Assembly (NCBI RefSeq): GCF_006385135.1 | Contig: NZ_CP041025.1 | Coordinates: 1,767,501-1,831,500, forward strand | Direction of reading: 5' to 3' | DNA: 64,000 nt | From: Paremcibacter congregatus | GTDB taxonomy: Bacteria > Pseudomonadota > Alphaproteobacteria > Sphingomonadales > Emcibacteraceae | Shown here: piece by piece, positions 1-9,058 of the stretch | How the letters are laid out: each line of letters opens with the position of its first letter | Position numbering within the stretch: the stretch's first letter is position 1 | Program-made: the position numbers and the translations under genes | Notes under the pieces: generated by a model | The model's input: the letters and a program-made list of their open reading frames with translations, nothing else | Told to the model about the DNA's origin: nothing | Database searches by the model: none

Positions 1-1265
1 TCAACAACGACACCTGAATATTCTTCGTCAACGTCGATTACGACTTCTTCATAAGGCTCGGTCCGCGCACCGGTCTCTGGGTCTTCTTTATAAAGCACTC
101 GGGGACGGGAGATGGTCAACTCAAAGCCTTCACGGCGCATTGTTTCAATCAGAACCCCCAGTTGCAGCTCGCCACGTCCAGCCACCTCGAAGCCGTCTTT
201 GGCTTCACTTTCGGTGATTTTAATGGCGACGTTACCTTCGGATTCAACAGCCAGACGGTCCCTGATCATGCGGCTGGTGACTTTGGAGCCTTCACGACCG
301 GCGAAAGGACTGTCATTGACCGAGAAGCGCATGGACAACGTCGGGGGATCAATCGGTTGAGCCTGTAGGGCTTCGGTCACTTCCGGCGCGCAGAAGGTAT
401 CGGCAACCGTGCCGACGGACAGACCGGCAATGGAAATGATTTCACCGGCCATGGCTTCATCAACCGGAACCCGGTCGAGGCCACGGAAAGACATCAGTTT
501 ACTGGCGCGGCCGGTTTCGACGATTTCGCCTTTTTGGTTGATCACTTTGATCTGGTCATTGACCTTGATCTTGCCGCTTTGTACGCGACCGGTCAGTACT
601 CGGCCCATGAAGTTATCGCGGTCGAGAAGGGTGGCCAGCATGGTAAAGGGCTGGTCAATATTCTCTTTTGTCATGACAGAAGGTTTGTCATAATATTCGA
701 GGATTTTTTCCAGCAATGGGTCGAGATTTTCCCGAGGACCATCCAGTTCATGATCGGCCCAGCCATCACGGCCAGAAGCGAACAGGGTCGGGAAGTCAAG
801 TTGATCTTCGTTGGCGTCCAGGCTGACAAACAGGTCGAAGACCTCGTCATGAACGGCGTCTGGACGACGGTCGGGTTTATCAACTTTATTAACGACAACA
901 ATTGGCTTCAATCCAAGCGCCAGGGCTTTGGAAAGCACGAATTTTGTCTGAGGCATTGGGCCTTCTGCGGCATCTACCAGAAGAATCACGCCGTCAACCA
1001 TGCTGAGGATTCGTTCCACTTCGCCACCGAAGTCGGCATGGCCCGGGGTATCAACGATATTGATCCGGTGGTCTTTCCATTCAATGGAAGTACATTTGGC
1101 GAGAATGGTAATGCCACGTTCTTTTTCAAGGTCGCCGCTGTCCATCGCGCGTTCTTCAACCCGTTGATTTTCCCGGAAAGTTCCACTTTGACGGAACATG
1201 GTGTCAACCAATGTTGTTTTGCCGTGGTCAACGTGGGCAATGATAGCAATATTACGAAGTGACAT
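1..1265 (-). CDS. typA: GTP-binding ribosome-associated protein TypA/BipA (3' end cut off by window edge)
   Basis: Translational GTPase of the EF-G/LepA family that binds the 70S ribosome and supports ribosome assembly and stress adaptation. About 421 codons from the N-terminus are visible; the C-terminal part lies outside the window. The start is the ATG at 1265 ([19 protein letters not shown]). The G1 motif [10 protein letters not shown]3 motif [14 protein letters not shown] and G4 motif NKVDKPDRR are all intact. The beta-barrel domain 2 and the start of domain 3 ([26 protein letters not shown]) follow and are typical of TypA rather than LepA. It is transcribed away from the quinone reductase at 1414; the 148-base gap between them must hold both promoters. 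Confidence 0.96.
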   Translation of the reverse strand, partial: MSLRNIAIIAHVDHGKTTLVDTMFRQSGTFRENQRVEERAMDSGDLEKERGITILAKCTSIEWKDHRINIVDTPGHADFGGEVERILSMVDGVILLVDAAEGPMPQTKFVLSKALALGLKPIVVVNKVDKPDRRPDAVHDEVFDLFVSLDANEDQLDFPTLFASGRDGWADHELDGPRENLDPLLEKILEYYDKPSVMTKENIDQPFTMLATLLDRDNFMGRVLTGRVQSGKIKVNDQIKVINQKGEIVETGRASKLMSFRGLDRVPVDEAMAGEIISIAGLSVGTVADTFCAPEVTEALQAQPIDPPTLSMRFSVNDSPFAGREGSKVTSRMIRDRLAVESEGNVAIKITESEAKDGFEVAGRGELQLGVLIETMRREGFELTISRPRVLYKEDPETGARTEPYEEVVIDVDEEYSGVVV

Positions 1266-1413
1266 TTGTTTCACCTAAAACTGTTGATTAACCTGATGCA
1301 AAAATCTATTTATGATGCAGTGCAATATCAGGGCTAAAAATTCGGCGCAGTATACTGCTATTGAGTTGAAAGTCTATGTGAATTTATGATTAAGCAAAAT
1401 TAAGGGAAATTCG

Positions 1414-2388
1414 ATGAAAGCCATGATTGTCCGGGAGCGGGGAACACTTGAAAATTTAAAGCTTGAAACTGTCGAGGATCCCGTTGCCGATGCCAAAAGC
1501 GTCGTCATCGATATCAAGGCATGCGCCGTGAATTTTGCCGATAGCCTGATGGTGGAAGGCAGTTATCAGGTCAAACCACCTTTGCCTTTCAGTCCCGGTC
1601 TGGAAGTCGCCGGAACCGTGAGTGAAGTTGGCAGTGAAGTCAGTGGCTGGAAGGTCGGGGACAAGGTTCAGGCCTTGACCAACTGGGGTGGTTTCGCTGA
1701 AAAAATTGCAGTTCCGGCCAAATCATTGTGCGCCATCCCGGCAGGGATGACTTACGAGGAAGCGGCGTCTTTTGTTGTCGCTTACGGCACCAGCCATGTG
1801 GCGCTTGGATACCGGGCCCGGTTGCAACCGGGTGAATGGTTGGTGGTCAATGGCGCCGGAGGAGGGGTAGGCCTTACGGCTGTCGAGTTGGGGGCGATTA
1901 TGGGCGCCCGGGTAATTGCCACGGCGGGTTCTGATGAAAAGCTGGCCATCGCCCGTGAGAAAGGGGCCGAATTTACCCTCAATTATCGCACAGAGAATAT
2001 CCGTGACCGGATCAAGGAGATCACAGACGGCAAAGGGGCCAATGTGGTATATGATCCGGTGGGTGGTGATGTTTTTCGTCAGTCTTTTCGGGCGATGGCG
2101 CCAGAAGGCCGCATGATTGTGATCGGCTTCGCGAGTGGTGATATCCCTCAGGTTCCGGCTAATCACCTTTTGGTCAAGAATATCGAACTCATCGGTTTTT
2201 ACTGGGGAGCTTACAAGCAATTCAAGAACCAAGTGCTGGTGGATTCTGCCGTCGAGTTATTTGACTGGTATAAAAAAGGAGCGATCAAGCCGCATATTAG
2301 TGCGACATACCCGCTTGAAAAAACGGCGGATGCCATTCGGGCCTTGCGGGCGCGGACATCGGCCGGGAAAGTCATTGTCACCATCTGA
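1414..2388 (+). CDS. NADPH:quinone oxidoreductase family protein (zinc-free MDR)
   Basis: A 324-residue medium-chain dehydrogenase/reductase of the quinone oxidoreductase group. It has the N-terminal GroES-like fold (AVNFADSLMVEGSYQ; SPGLEVAGTV) and a Rossmann domain with the nucleotide-binding run VNGAGGGVGLTAVELG near residue 150. The zinc ligands of true alcohol dehydrogenases are absent, as expected for quinone or enoyl reductases that use NADPH. The physiological substrate cannot be read from sequence; quinone, acryloyl-CoA-like or enoyl substrates are all known in this family. The ATG at 1414 follows an AAGGGAAA ribosome-binding site. It appears monocistronic. The pseudo-receiver gene starts 119 bases downstream. 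Confidence 0.9.
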   Translation: MKAMIVRERGTLENLKLETVEDPVADAKSVVIDIKACAVNFADSLMVEGSYQVKPPLPFSPGLEVAGTVSEVGSEVSGWKVGDKVQALTNWGGFAEKIAVPAKSLCAIPAGMTYEEAASFVVAYGTSHVALGYRARLQPGEWLVVNGAGGGVGLTAVELGAIMGARVIATAGSDEKLAIAREKGAEFTLNYRTENIRDRIKEITDGKGANVVYDPVGGDVFRQSFRAMAPEGRMIVIGFASGDIPQVPANHLLVKNIELIGFYWGAYKQFKNQVLVDSAVELFDWYKKGAIKPHISATYPLEKTADAIRALRARTSAGKVIVTI

Positions 2389-2506
2389 CATTATTTATCT
2401 GCTTTATTTGTAATTAATCTTACGGCATTAGGTAAGCATTAACGGATCACGGGTATGCTTTTTTGCTTGAGTGTATTGCATAACCCTAAAGGGAATAAAG
2501 TTACCT

Positions 2507-3277
2507 ATGTCCGTTTTATCAGAAGAAGCTGTTGATGCCCTCTATGAATCAGAGGCGATTGAAGAGGCGCAGGAAGTTGCCGCCAATCTGGAATTGCGCC
2601 TTCAGCAAATGATCAGTTGCGATATCAGCAAGGAAGAAGCCCATAAACTGATGATGCAGGACAGCTCTAACCTGCGGTTAAAGGTTAAGGCGGTGAGCCT
2701 GCCGGGGTTGAACGCCATTTGCCAGCGTCTTGATGAATACCTCTGGCACATCAAAGAAATTTCCATGCAGAATATTACTGATCTACAGCAGTTCAGTGAC
2801 CGGATCAGTAAGGCTCTGGAAGGTGGAGAGGGCTATATAGAGGATGTTGCCGAGGAAATTCGCAATCTGCCTCATCATTCGACCTTCAACATTGACGACA
2901 TCAAAATTGTTAATAAAGAGGTGACGTTGGTTTTGCCGCAAAAGGTTGCGGCCCGGGTCGTGGAACGTGAACTGGTTGAATGTGGTTATCGGGTTAATAC
3001 CGTGTTGGATTCTCTGCAGGCCTTTGAAATCATTCTCGAGACAAAACCTGACCTGGTGATTTGCAGCGCCATGTTGCCGCGCCTCAGTGGCGTTGACCTG
3101 ATATGCGCTCTCAGGGCCATGCCAACGACACAGGATGTGCATGTGGCTTTGCTGACCAGTCTGGAACTAAATCACCCTGACTTGCGGAAATTGCCGATGA
3201 ATGTCGGGATTATTCGCCGTGGCGAGGCGTTTGGTTCTGACCTTGCCGATGTCTTGCAGCGATTTAACATTACCTGA
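2507..3277 (+). CDS. Response-regulator-like protein with a degenerate receiver domain
   Basis: A 256-residue protein with a helical N-terminal half (residues 1-135, rich in Glu/Leu, predicted coiled) and a C-terminal receiver-like domain (about 138-250). In the receiver the acidic pair that binds Mg is replaced (LVLPQKVAARVVE). The phospho-acceptor Asp position reads Ser (LVICSAMLPRLSGVDL), and the conserved Lys near the end is Arg (GIIRRGE). The fold motifs PRLSGVDL and VALLTS remain. Phosphorylation in the usual way is therefore not expected. I chose the ATG at 2507 over an upstream GTG at 2471, because the first 12 residues would be an unrelated extension. A terminator follows at 3301. 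The partner and output are unknown. Confidence 0.75.
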   Translation: MSVLSEEAVDALYESEAIEEAQEVAANLELRLQQMISCDISKEEAHKLMMQDSSNLRLKVKAVSLPGLNAICQRLDEYLWHIKEISMQNITDLQQFSDRISKALEGGEGYIEDVAEEIRNLPHHSTFNIDDIKIVNKEVTLVLPQKVAARVVERELVECGYRVNTVLDSLQAFEIILETKPDLVICSAMLPRLSGVDLICALRAMPTTQDVHVALLTSLELNHPDLRKLPMNVGIIRRGEAFGSDLADVLQRFNIT

Positions 3278-3300
3278 TTATTTTCCCATAATATGCTATA

Positions 3301-3337
3301 AAGCCTTCCACCCTGTCGCGGGGCGGGAGGCTTTTTT
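3301..3337 (+). terminator. Rho-independent terminator after the receiver-like gene
   Basis: AAGCCTTCC pairs with GGGAGGCTT around a GC-rich loop and is followed by a run of six T. It lies 24 bases after the stop at 3277 and separates that gene from the propionyl-CoA carboxylase genes. Confidence 0.85.
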
Positions 3338-3390
3338 ATATGATCAGGTCTATTTTTATATGGACTGAATTACAAAAATTTAACTCACCA

Positions 3391-3441
3391 GTAACATTAT
3401 TGAATTGACTTTTGGATGGCCACAATGTTACTGATCAGTAA
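3391..3441 (+). promoter_or_regulatory. Putative operator/promoter region of pccBA
   Basis: Two inverted elements sit 50-100 bases before pccB. GTAACATT (3391-3398) and AATGTTAC (3424-3431) form an 8-base inverted pair. A perfect 14-base palindrome TTACTGATCAGTAA lies at 3428-3441. A -35-like TTGACT (3405-3410) is 17 bases from TTACTG, so the palindrome would overlap a weak -10, as expected for a repressor site. ACAATGTTACT (3422-3432) recurs exactly in the marR-ilvE gap at 23729-23739. Which regulator binds is inference only. Confidence 0.5.
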
Positions 3442-3490
3442 TCAAAAAACTTAAGTCAAAATATGTCATGAATCAAACCTAGAGGACAAC

Positions 3491-5023
3491 ATGCAGGATA
3501 TTCTGGATCAGCTTGAGAAAAAGCGCGAGCAAGCGCGTATGGGCGGCGGACAGCGCCGTATTGATGCGCAACATGGCAAAGGTAAACTCACGGCGCGTGA
3601 ACGTATAGATGTCCTGCTTGATCCGGACAGTTTCGAAGAATATGACATGTTTATGGAGCATCGCTGTGTCGATTTTGGCATGGCCGAGCAGAAGATTTCC
3701 GGCGACGGGGTTATCATCGGCAGTGGCACCATCAATGGGCGACTGGTTTTTGTTTTCAGTCAGGATTTTACGGTCTTTGGCGGTTCTCTGTCTGAAACCC
3801 ATGCGGAAAAAATTTGCAAGGTCATGGATATGGCCATGAAGGCTGGTGCGCCGATCATTGGGTTGAATGATTCTGGCGGGGCCCGTATTCAGGAAGGCGT
3901 TGCGGCCCTGGCGGGCTATGCCGATGTGTTTCAGAAAAATATCATGGCGTCCGGTGTCATTCCACAGATTTCTGTGATTATGGGCCCCTGCGCCGGCGGC
4001 GCGGTATATTCACCCGCCATGACCGACTTTATTTTCATGGTCAAAGACAGTTCTTATATGTTCGTGACCGGACCGGATGTGGTCAAAACCGTGACCAATG
4101 AAACGGTAACCCAGGAAGAGCTTGGCGGGGCGATTACTCATACAACAAAGTCGAGTGTCGCTGATATTGCCTTTGATAACGACGTGGAAGCCTTGCTTCA
4201 GGTGAGGCGACTGGTGGATTTGTTGCCGGCGAACAATCGTGACACTTCGCCTGATTTTCCGACATTTGATGACCCGAACCGGGAAGAGCTGTCGCTTGAC
4301 ACCCTGATCCCGGACAATCCCAACAAACCCTATGACATGCACGAACTTATTCAGAAAGTCATAGATGAGGGGGATTTTTACGAAATTCAACCGGAATTTG
4401 CCAAGAATATCATCACGGGTTTTGGACGGATTGAGGGGCAGACCGTGGGTTTTGTCGCCAACCAACCAATGGTGTTGGCAGGTTGCCTGGACATCAATGC
4501 CTCACGCAAGGCGGCGCGTTTTGTGCGTTTCTGCGATTGTTTTAACATTCCCATCGTTACCTTTGTCGATGTGCCAGGCTTTCTGCCGGGCACCCAGCAG
4601 GAATATGGCGGGATCATCAAGCAGGGCGCCAAGTTGTTGTTTGCTTATGGCGAGGCGACGGTGCCGAAAATCACCATCATCACGCGCAAGGCTTACGGCG
4701 GTGCGTATGACGTGATGGCGTCGAAACATCTGCGGGGGGATTTGAATTTTGCCTGGCCGACAGCTGAAATTGCAGTGATGGGCGCTAAAGGCGCGGTCGA
4801 GATTATCTTCCGCGCTGACAATGGTGATGCGGAAAAGATCCAGGCGAAAACCGATGAATATTCCGCCAAGTTTGCCAATCCTTTTGTTGCTGCCGGGCGT
4901 GGATATATTGATGATGTGATTATGCCGCACGCCTCGCGACGCCGCATTTCCCGGGGGCTGCGTATGCTGAAGAATAAGCAGATCAGCAACCCGTGGAAGA
5001 AGCACGACAATATTCCGTTGTAA
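3491..5023 (+). CDS. pccB: Propionyl-CoA carboxylase beta subunit (carboxyltransferase)
   Basis: Carboxyltransferase subunit that moves the carboxyl group from carboxybiotin to propionyl-CoA, giving (S)-methylmalonyl-CoA in the breakdown of Val, Ile, odd-chain fatty acids and propionate. The 510 residues are the usual PccB length and span the two crotonase-like halves of the carboxyltransferase fold. Recognisable stretches include [20 protein letters not shown] near the N-terminus, [49 protein letters not shown] and [13 protein letters not shown]. The start at 3491 follows AGAGGACAAC. It is the first gene of a two-gene operon with pccA, 34 bases downstream. Acetyl-CoA carboxylase beta (AccD) lacks this length and the DPNR-type linker, so PccB is preferred. 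Confidence 0.95.
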   Translation: MQDILDQLEKKREQARMGGGQRRIDAQHGKGKLTARERIDVLLDPDSFEEYDMFMEHRCVDFGMAEQKISGDGVIIGSGTINGRLVFVFSQDFTVFGGSLSETHAEKICKVMDMAMKAGAPIIGLNDSGGARIQEGVAALAGYADVFQKNIMASGVIPQISVIMGPCAGGAVYSPAMTDFIFMVKDSSYMFVTGPDVVKTVTNETVTQEELGGAITHTTKSSVADIAFDNDVEALLQVRRLVDLLPANNRDTSPDFPTFDDPNREELSLDTLIPDNPNKPYDMHELIQKVIDEGDFYEIQPEFAKNIITGFGRIEGQTVGFVANQPMVLAGCLDINASRKAARFVRFCDCFNIPIVTFVDVPGFLPGTQQEYGGIIKQGAKLLFAYGEATVPKITIITRKAYGGAYDVMASKHLRGDLNFAWPTAEIAVMGAKGAVEIIFRADNGDAEKIQAKTDEYSAKFANPFVAAGRGYIDDVIMPHASRRRISRGLRMLKNKQISNPWKKHDNIPL

Positions 5024-5057
5024 GCCGCTTACGAGAAGTAAAAGAGAGATCAAGACC

Positions 5058-7043
5058 ATGTTTTCAAAAATTCTCATTGCCAACCGCGGCGAAATTGCCT
5101 GTCGTGTGATCAAAACCGCCCGCAAGATGGGCATCCAGACCGTTGCCGTATATTCCGATACCGATGCCGAGGCCCTGCATGTACGACTGGCCGATGAAAA
5201 AGTTCATATTGGCGCATCCCCGGCGGCGGAAAGCTATCTGATTGCCGACAAGATTATCCAGGCGGCCAAGGATACAGGGGCGGAAGCCATCCATCCGGGG
5301 TATGGATTCTTGTCTGAAAATGCCGATTTCTGCGAACGGCTTAAAAAGGAAGGCATCATCTTCATTGGGCCGGACGTTAAAGCCATTGGCGTGATGGGCG
5401 ACAAGATTGAATCGAAGAAATTCGCCGCCAAGGCCGGGGTTAATACGGTACCAGGCAATACGGATATCATCCGGGATTCTGCACATGCGGTCGAAATATC
5501 CGGGGGTATTGGCTATCCTGTGATGATCAAGGCGTCTGCCGGCGGCGGCGGCAAGGGCATGCGGGTGGCCTACAATGATGAAGAGGCGGCCGAAGGCTTT
5601 ACCTCCGCCACCAATGAAGCCATCTCCAGCTTTGGCGACGATCGGGTCTTTATTGAGAAATTCATTGAAGAGCCGCGCCATATCGAAATTCAGGTGCTGG
5701 GTGACAGCTTTGGCAATGTGATTTATCTCGGGGAGCGGGAATGTTCGATTCAACGCCGTCATCAGAAGGTGATCGAGGAAGCGCCCAGTCCCTTCCTTGA
5801 TGAGGCGACCCGAAAACATATGGGGGAGCAATCCGTCGCCCTGTCAAAGGAAGTACAGTATAAGTCTGCCGGGACGGTCGAATTTATCGTCGATAAGAAC
5901 CGCAACTTCTATTTTCTGGAAATGAATACCCGGCTTCAGGTTGAACATCCGGTTACCGAGCTGATCACCGGTGTTGATCTGGTGGAACAGATGATCCGGG
6001 TGGCCTATGGCGAAAAGCTCACGCTCACTCAGGCTGATATTAAGCTCAAGGGCTGGGCCATGGAAAGTCGGGTTTATGCCGAAGATCCTCTGCGCGGTTT
6101 TCTGCCATCGATTGGCCGGGTGGTGAAATATGCCCCGCCAGAAGAAAGCGATCATGTGCGCGTCGATACCGGGATTTATGAAGGTTCTGAAATCTCCATG
6201 TTTTATGATCCGATGATCGCCAAGCTGATCACCTACGGCGAAACACGGGATGAGGCGATCCATCATATGCGCGATGCGCTTGATCGCTATTATATCCGGG
6301 GTCTGAATCATAATATCGCCTTCCTGGCTGATGTCCTGAACAGTGATCGTTTTCAGTCGGGCAACATCACCACCAATTATATTGCCGAAGAATATCCCGA
6401 TGGCTTTGTTGGCGGGGCGCTACCAGAGTCGACGAAGGTGGTGATGGTGACCGCAGCACAGGTTATCCATTCCTTTGAAATGGCGCGTCAGGCGAGCATT
6501 TCTGACAAGATGAATGAAGATGCTCCGCACTATGGGGAGGAATGGCGCGTCATCCTCGCTGGAGAAACTCATGCGACGCAGCTTTATGCAACGGACGAAG
6601 GCTGTACAGTCGTTATCGCTGGGCAGCCGCATGACGTTACGACAACCTGGGTGCCCGGAGGGCCGCGGTTCTTTGGCGCGATAGATGGGGTCGACGTCTG
6701 TGTCGAGGTTGAGCGCCGGCGTGACGGCTACCGTCTGAGCTATAACGGAGCAACGCAGAATATCCAGGTACGCACGCCACGCGAAGCGGAACTGGCCGCG
6801 TTGATGCCGGAGAAAATGCCGCCGGACATGTCCAACTTCCTGCTCTGCCCGATGCCGGGGCAGGTCGTCTCAATTGATATCGTGGCGGGTGATGAGGTCA
6901 AAGCCGGGCAAATCCTTTGTGTGGTTGAAGCCATGAAAATGGAAAATATCCTGCGGGCGGAAAAAGACGCCGTGGTCAAGAAAGTTTCCGCCGAAGCCGG
7001 GGACAATCTGGCGGTTGATGAAATCATCATAGAATTTGAGTGA
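5058..7043 (+). CDS. pccA: Propionyl-CoA carboxylase alpha subunit (biotin carboxylase and biotin carrier)
   Basis: A 661-residue biotin-dependent subunit. Biotin carboxylase occupies about residues 1-450 (ILIANRGEIACRVIKTA; ATP-grasp glycine loop ASAGGGGKGMRVA; EMNTRLQVEHPVTE). A middle BT-type domain contacts PccB, and a C-terminal biotinyl domain carries the biotin-lysine motif VVEAMKMENIL about 30 residues from the end. It carboxylates biotin with ATP and bicarbonate for PccB. The length and domain order fit PccA of alphaproteobacteria; methylcrotonyl- or acetyl-CoA specificity is less likely given the adjacent PccB. A terminator follows at 7063. Confidence 0.95.
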   Translation: MFSKILIANRGEIACRVIKTARKMGIQTVAVYSDTDAEALHVRLADEKVHIGASPAAESYLIADKIIQAAKDTGAEAIHPGYGFLSENADFCERLKKEGIIFIGPDVKAIGVMGDKIESKKFAAKAGVNTVPGNTDIIRDSAHAVEISGGIGYPVMIKASAGGGGKGMRVAYNDEEAAEGFTSATNEAISSFGDDRVFIEKFIEEPRHIEIQVLGDSFGNVIYLGERECSIQRRHQKVIEEAPSPFLDEATRKHMGEQSVALSKEVQYKSAGTVEFIVDKNRNFYFLEMNTRLQVEHPVTELITGVDLVEQMIRVAYGEKLTLTQADIKLKGWAMESRVYAEDPLRGFLPSIGRVVKYAPPEESDHVRVDTGIYEGSEISMFYDPMIAKLITYGETRDEAIHHMRDALDRYYIRGLNHNIAFLADVLNSDRFQSGNITTNYIAEEYPDGFVGGALPESTKVVMVTAAQVIHSFEMARQASISDKMNEDAPHYGEEWRVILAGETHATQLYATDEGCTVVIAGQPHDVTTTWVPGGPRFFGAIDGVDVCVEVERRRDGYRLSYNGATQNIQVRTPREAELAALMPEKMPPDMSNFLLCPMPGQVVSIDIVAGDEVKAGQILCVVEAMKMENILRAEKDAVVKKVSAEAGDNLAVDEIIIEFE

Positions 7044-7062
7044 CAGCAACATGACATATGCC

Positions 7063-7091
7063 AAAAAGGCGGCCTTCGGGTCGCTTTTTTT
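7063..7091 (+). terminator. Terminator of the pccBA operon
   Basis: AAAAAGGCGGCC, a TTCG tetraloop, then GGTCGCTTTTTTT form a stable hairpin with a T-tract 20 bases after the pccA stop. Confidence 0.85.
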
Positions 7092-7148
7092 ATGTTTGCG
7101 CTTCTTAAATTCAGGTATCATGGTGGGGTGTAAAGACAAGGAGTTTTG

Positions 7149-7460
7149 ATGTTACCTGAAGGACATAAAGCGGTGCGGCTGATCATCTCCGGCAGAGTGC
7201 AGGGGGTATGGTTCCGCGGCTGGACAGTAGACACGGCGCAGGAGCTTGGCCTTGACGGGTGGGTGCGCAATCGCGCGGATGGAACTGTAGAGGCGTTATT
7301 GGTCGGGGTGGAAGCCAATGTGGAGCGTATGATTGGCAAATGCCACGAAGGACCGCATCTGGCCCATGTGACGGAAGTGAATGTTCATAACGCGATGGGG
7401 ATTACAGCCAAGGGGTTTATCCAGAAGCCGACTGTCGATGTCGAAGCGCGTCGCACTTAA
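7149..7460 (+). CDS. acyP: Acylphosphatase
   Basis: A 103-residue acylphosphatase that hydrolyses carboxyl-phosphate bonds of small acyl phosphates in the cytoplasm. The signature GRVQGVWFRGWTVDTAQELGL carries the catalytic Arg of the phosphate-binding loop, and GWVRNRADGTVEALLVG carries the catalytic Asn. The family consensus GVGFR reads GVWFR here, a tolerated change. The ATG at 7149 has an ACAAGGAG site 6-13 bases upstream; a TTG one codon earlier is not needed. Its 3' end overlaps the convergent lipoprotein gene by four bases. Confidence 0.93.
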   Translation: MLPEGHKAVRLIISGRVQGVWFRGWTVDTAQELGLDGWVRNRADGTVEALLVGVEANVERMIGKCHEGPHLAHVTEVNVHNAMGITAKGFIQKPTVDVEARRT

Positions 7461-7906
7461 AACGGGGTTCTTTTTGCCTGTGTGCGGGACGCCAGTAGAG
7501 GAGAGGCGACATTGAAGTTATTCAGGCGGGCGATGCCGTCCTGGATTTTAAATTCAAAGGTTTCCTTTGCCTGTTTGTCTTTCTCGTAGGCGGTTTGATA
7601 ACCGAGATAATTTGATGTCCCCAGTATAAGGTCTGTCTTAACCGACCAGGATATTCTGGTGGAACTGACATGAGGACCCAGATTGTTTTTTAATCTCTGC
7701 ATCAGGCGGATAAATTTTTCTTTCGACACATACTGTTGAAAGGCGTCGGTCGTATTGCTGTAAATGGTGGCATAGGCGCCGGCATTATAGCTCGCATGAA
7801 ATTCTTCAACCGCCAGTTCCGCAATGTCAGTGCCTTCCGATGCGGAACAGCTGAGCAACAACAGGGGCAGGGAAAGTGTGAGAAGGAAGCGCTTAATCTT
7901 CTGCAT
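7457..7906 (-). CDS. Small lipoprotein, DUF4019-like
   Basis: A 149-residue predicted lipoprotein. The N-terminus [23 protein letters not shown] is a signal peptide ending in the lipobox LLSC. The mature part ([37 protein letters not shown]) looks like a small cystatin/NTF2-like alpha+beta fold of the DUF4019/DUF3887 kind. I set the start at 7906, where the signal peptide begins; this overlaps the end of lipB by 14 bases, so the two are probably co-transcribed. The role is unknown. The family name is from general appearance, so it is tentative. Confidence 0.75.
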   Translation of the reverse strand: MQKIKRFLLTLSLPLLLLSCSASEGTDIAELAVEEFHASYNAGAYATIYSNTTDAFQQYVSKEKFIRLMQRLKNNLGPHVSSTRISWSVKTDLILGTSNYLGYQTAYEKDKQAKETFEFKIQDGIARLNNFNVASPLLASRTQAKRTPF

Positions 7907-8561
7907 TGGTCGACGTGTCTTCAAAAATTGAATCCCATTTCTGGCGCAGTACCGCATCGACATCGAACAGGGTCACCGGCAGTCCGAGATCAACCAGCGA
8001 CGTTACCCCGTGTTCTGATATGCCACAGGGAACGATGCCGGTGTAATGATCAAGGTCTGGCTCCACATTGATGCAGATGCCATGAAAGGTTACCCATTTG
8101 CGTACCCTGACGCCGATGGCGGCAATCTTTTCTTCGCGACCACCTTCGCGGGTGACCCAGACGCCAACCCGGCCATCCCGTCGTTCGGCGCTGACATTGA
8201 ATTCACTCAATGTATCAATGACCCATTGTTCCAGGCGCGAGACGAATTGGCGCACATCGCGTCCTCGCCTGGCGAGATCCAGCATGACATAAACCACCCG
8301 CTGCCCCGGCCCATGATAGGTATATTGACCGCCGCGTCCGGTTTCATATACCGGAAAACGATCCGGGCTCATAAGGTCCTGGGCATCGGCTGATGTGCCG
8401 GCGGTATAGAGTGGCGGATGCTGCAGGAACCACACCAGTTCTGATGCTGTGCCGGCGCGAATATCCGCGACCCGTTGTTCCATCAGGGCCATGGCCTCGT
8501 CATAATCAACCAGGCCGTCGCTGTATTTCCATTCAAGAGCGTTATTTTCCGCTTTTATCAT
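7893..8561 (-). CDS. lipB: Lipoyl(octanoyl) transferase LipB
   Basis: Transfers octanoate from octanoyl-ACP to the lipoyl domains of 2-oxoacid dehydrogenases and GcvH, the first step of lipoate synthesis. The 222-residue protein carries the LipB signature [21 protein letters not shown], the catalytic Lys in [17 protein letters not shown] and the catalytic Cys in [15 protein letters not shown]. Length and motifs are standard. It is divergent from the FliN-like gene, with 89 bases between starts. Confidence 0.95.
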   Translation of the reverse strand: MIKAENNALEWKYSDGLVDYDEAMALMEQRVADIRAGTASELVWFLQHPPLYTAGTSADAQDLMSPDRFPVYETGRGGQYTYHGPGQRVVYVMLDLARRGRDVRQFVSRLEQWVIDTLSEFNVSAERRDGRVGVWVTREGGREEKIAAIGVRVRKWVTFHGICINVEPDLDHYTGIVPCGISEHGVTSLVDLGLPVTLFDVDAVLRQKWDSIFEDTSTNAED

Positions 8562-8650
8562 GCTTTTCTTTTAACCAAATAATAACTATGCTATTTCACT
8601 ATAGAAGATATATCCAACTTTCGACCATAGATTAAGGATAAAACGTAAAA

Positions 8651-8893
8651 ATGTCACAGGCAATTGATGATGTCTCCATGGAGCTGACGGTGGTATTGGG
8701 TCAAACCATGATGCCGATACGCCATTTGCTCAAACTCGGCCGCGGCGCGGTGATTGAACTGGACGGTCATCAGGACCAGCCGGTACAGATCTACGCCAAC
8801 GGTGAAATGATCGCCAAGGGCGAGATTATGATGGCCGGTGAAAATATCGCGGTCAATATCACCAAGAGCGTGAAAAATTACCAACGGACGTAA
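8651..8893 (+). CDS. fliN: FliN/SpoA-domain protein, flagellar motor switch-like
   Basis: An 80-residue protein that is almost wholly a SpoA (FliN C-terminal) domain: VSMELTVVLGQTMMPIRHLL, KLGRGAVIELDGHQDQPVQI and NGEMIAKGEIMMAGENIAVNI. FliN forms the C-ring of the flagellar motor and binds CheY-P and FliH. FliN proteins are usually longer, with an N-terminal tail; here only about eight residues precede the domain. No other flagellar gene is in the window, so it may be the real FliN encoded away from the main cluster or a stand-alone SpoA protein. The start at 8651 follows AAGGATAAAACG. Confidence 0.85.
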   Translation: MSQAIDDVSMELTVVLGQTMMPIRHLLKLGRGAVIELDGHQDQPVQIYANGEMIAKGEIMMAGENIAVNITKSVKNYQRT

Positions 8894-8968
8894 TTTATAC
8901 TACATAAAATATTGTGTAATATAAAAAAATATACACACAAAACTTGATTTATTGTGCGCTGCTCCCTA

Positions 8969-9020
8969 AGTTAAGCCTACGGCCTTGTAGATAAGGCCGT
9001 CGTTTAACTGCGGGCAAACG
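8969..9020 (+). promoter_or_regulatory. Structured leader upstream of cysH
   Basis: An inner stem ACGGCCTT/AAGGCCGT (8979-8986 with 8993-9000) is enclosed by AGTTAA/TTAACT (8969-8974 with 9004-9009). A competing stem CGTTT/AAACG (9001-9005 with 9016-9020), followed by TTTT, would break the outer stem. This could be an attenuator or regulatory RNA for cysH, or simply the terminator of the FliN-like gene. It lies 39-90 bases before the cysH start. Confidence 0.4.
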
Positions 9021-9058
9021 TTTTAGTTGCCTGTTCAACAACGTGATAGGGTAAAAAA

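Noticed and set aside
534-1262. A long plus-strand open frame of about 240 codons
   Set aside because: It lies opposite typA, whose motifs are unmistakable on the minus strand, and its translation has no family character.
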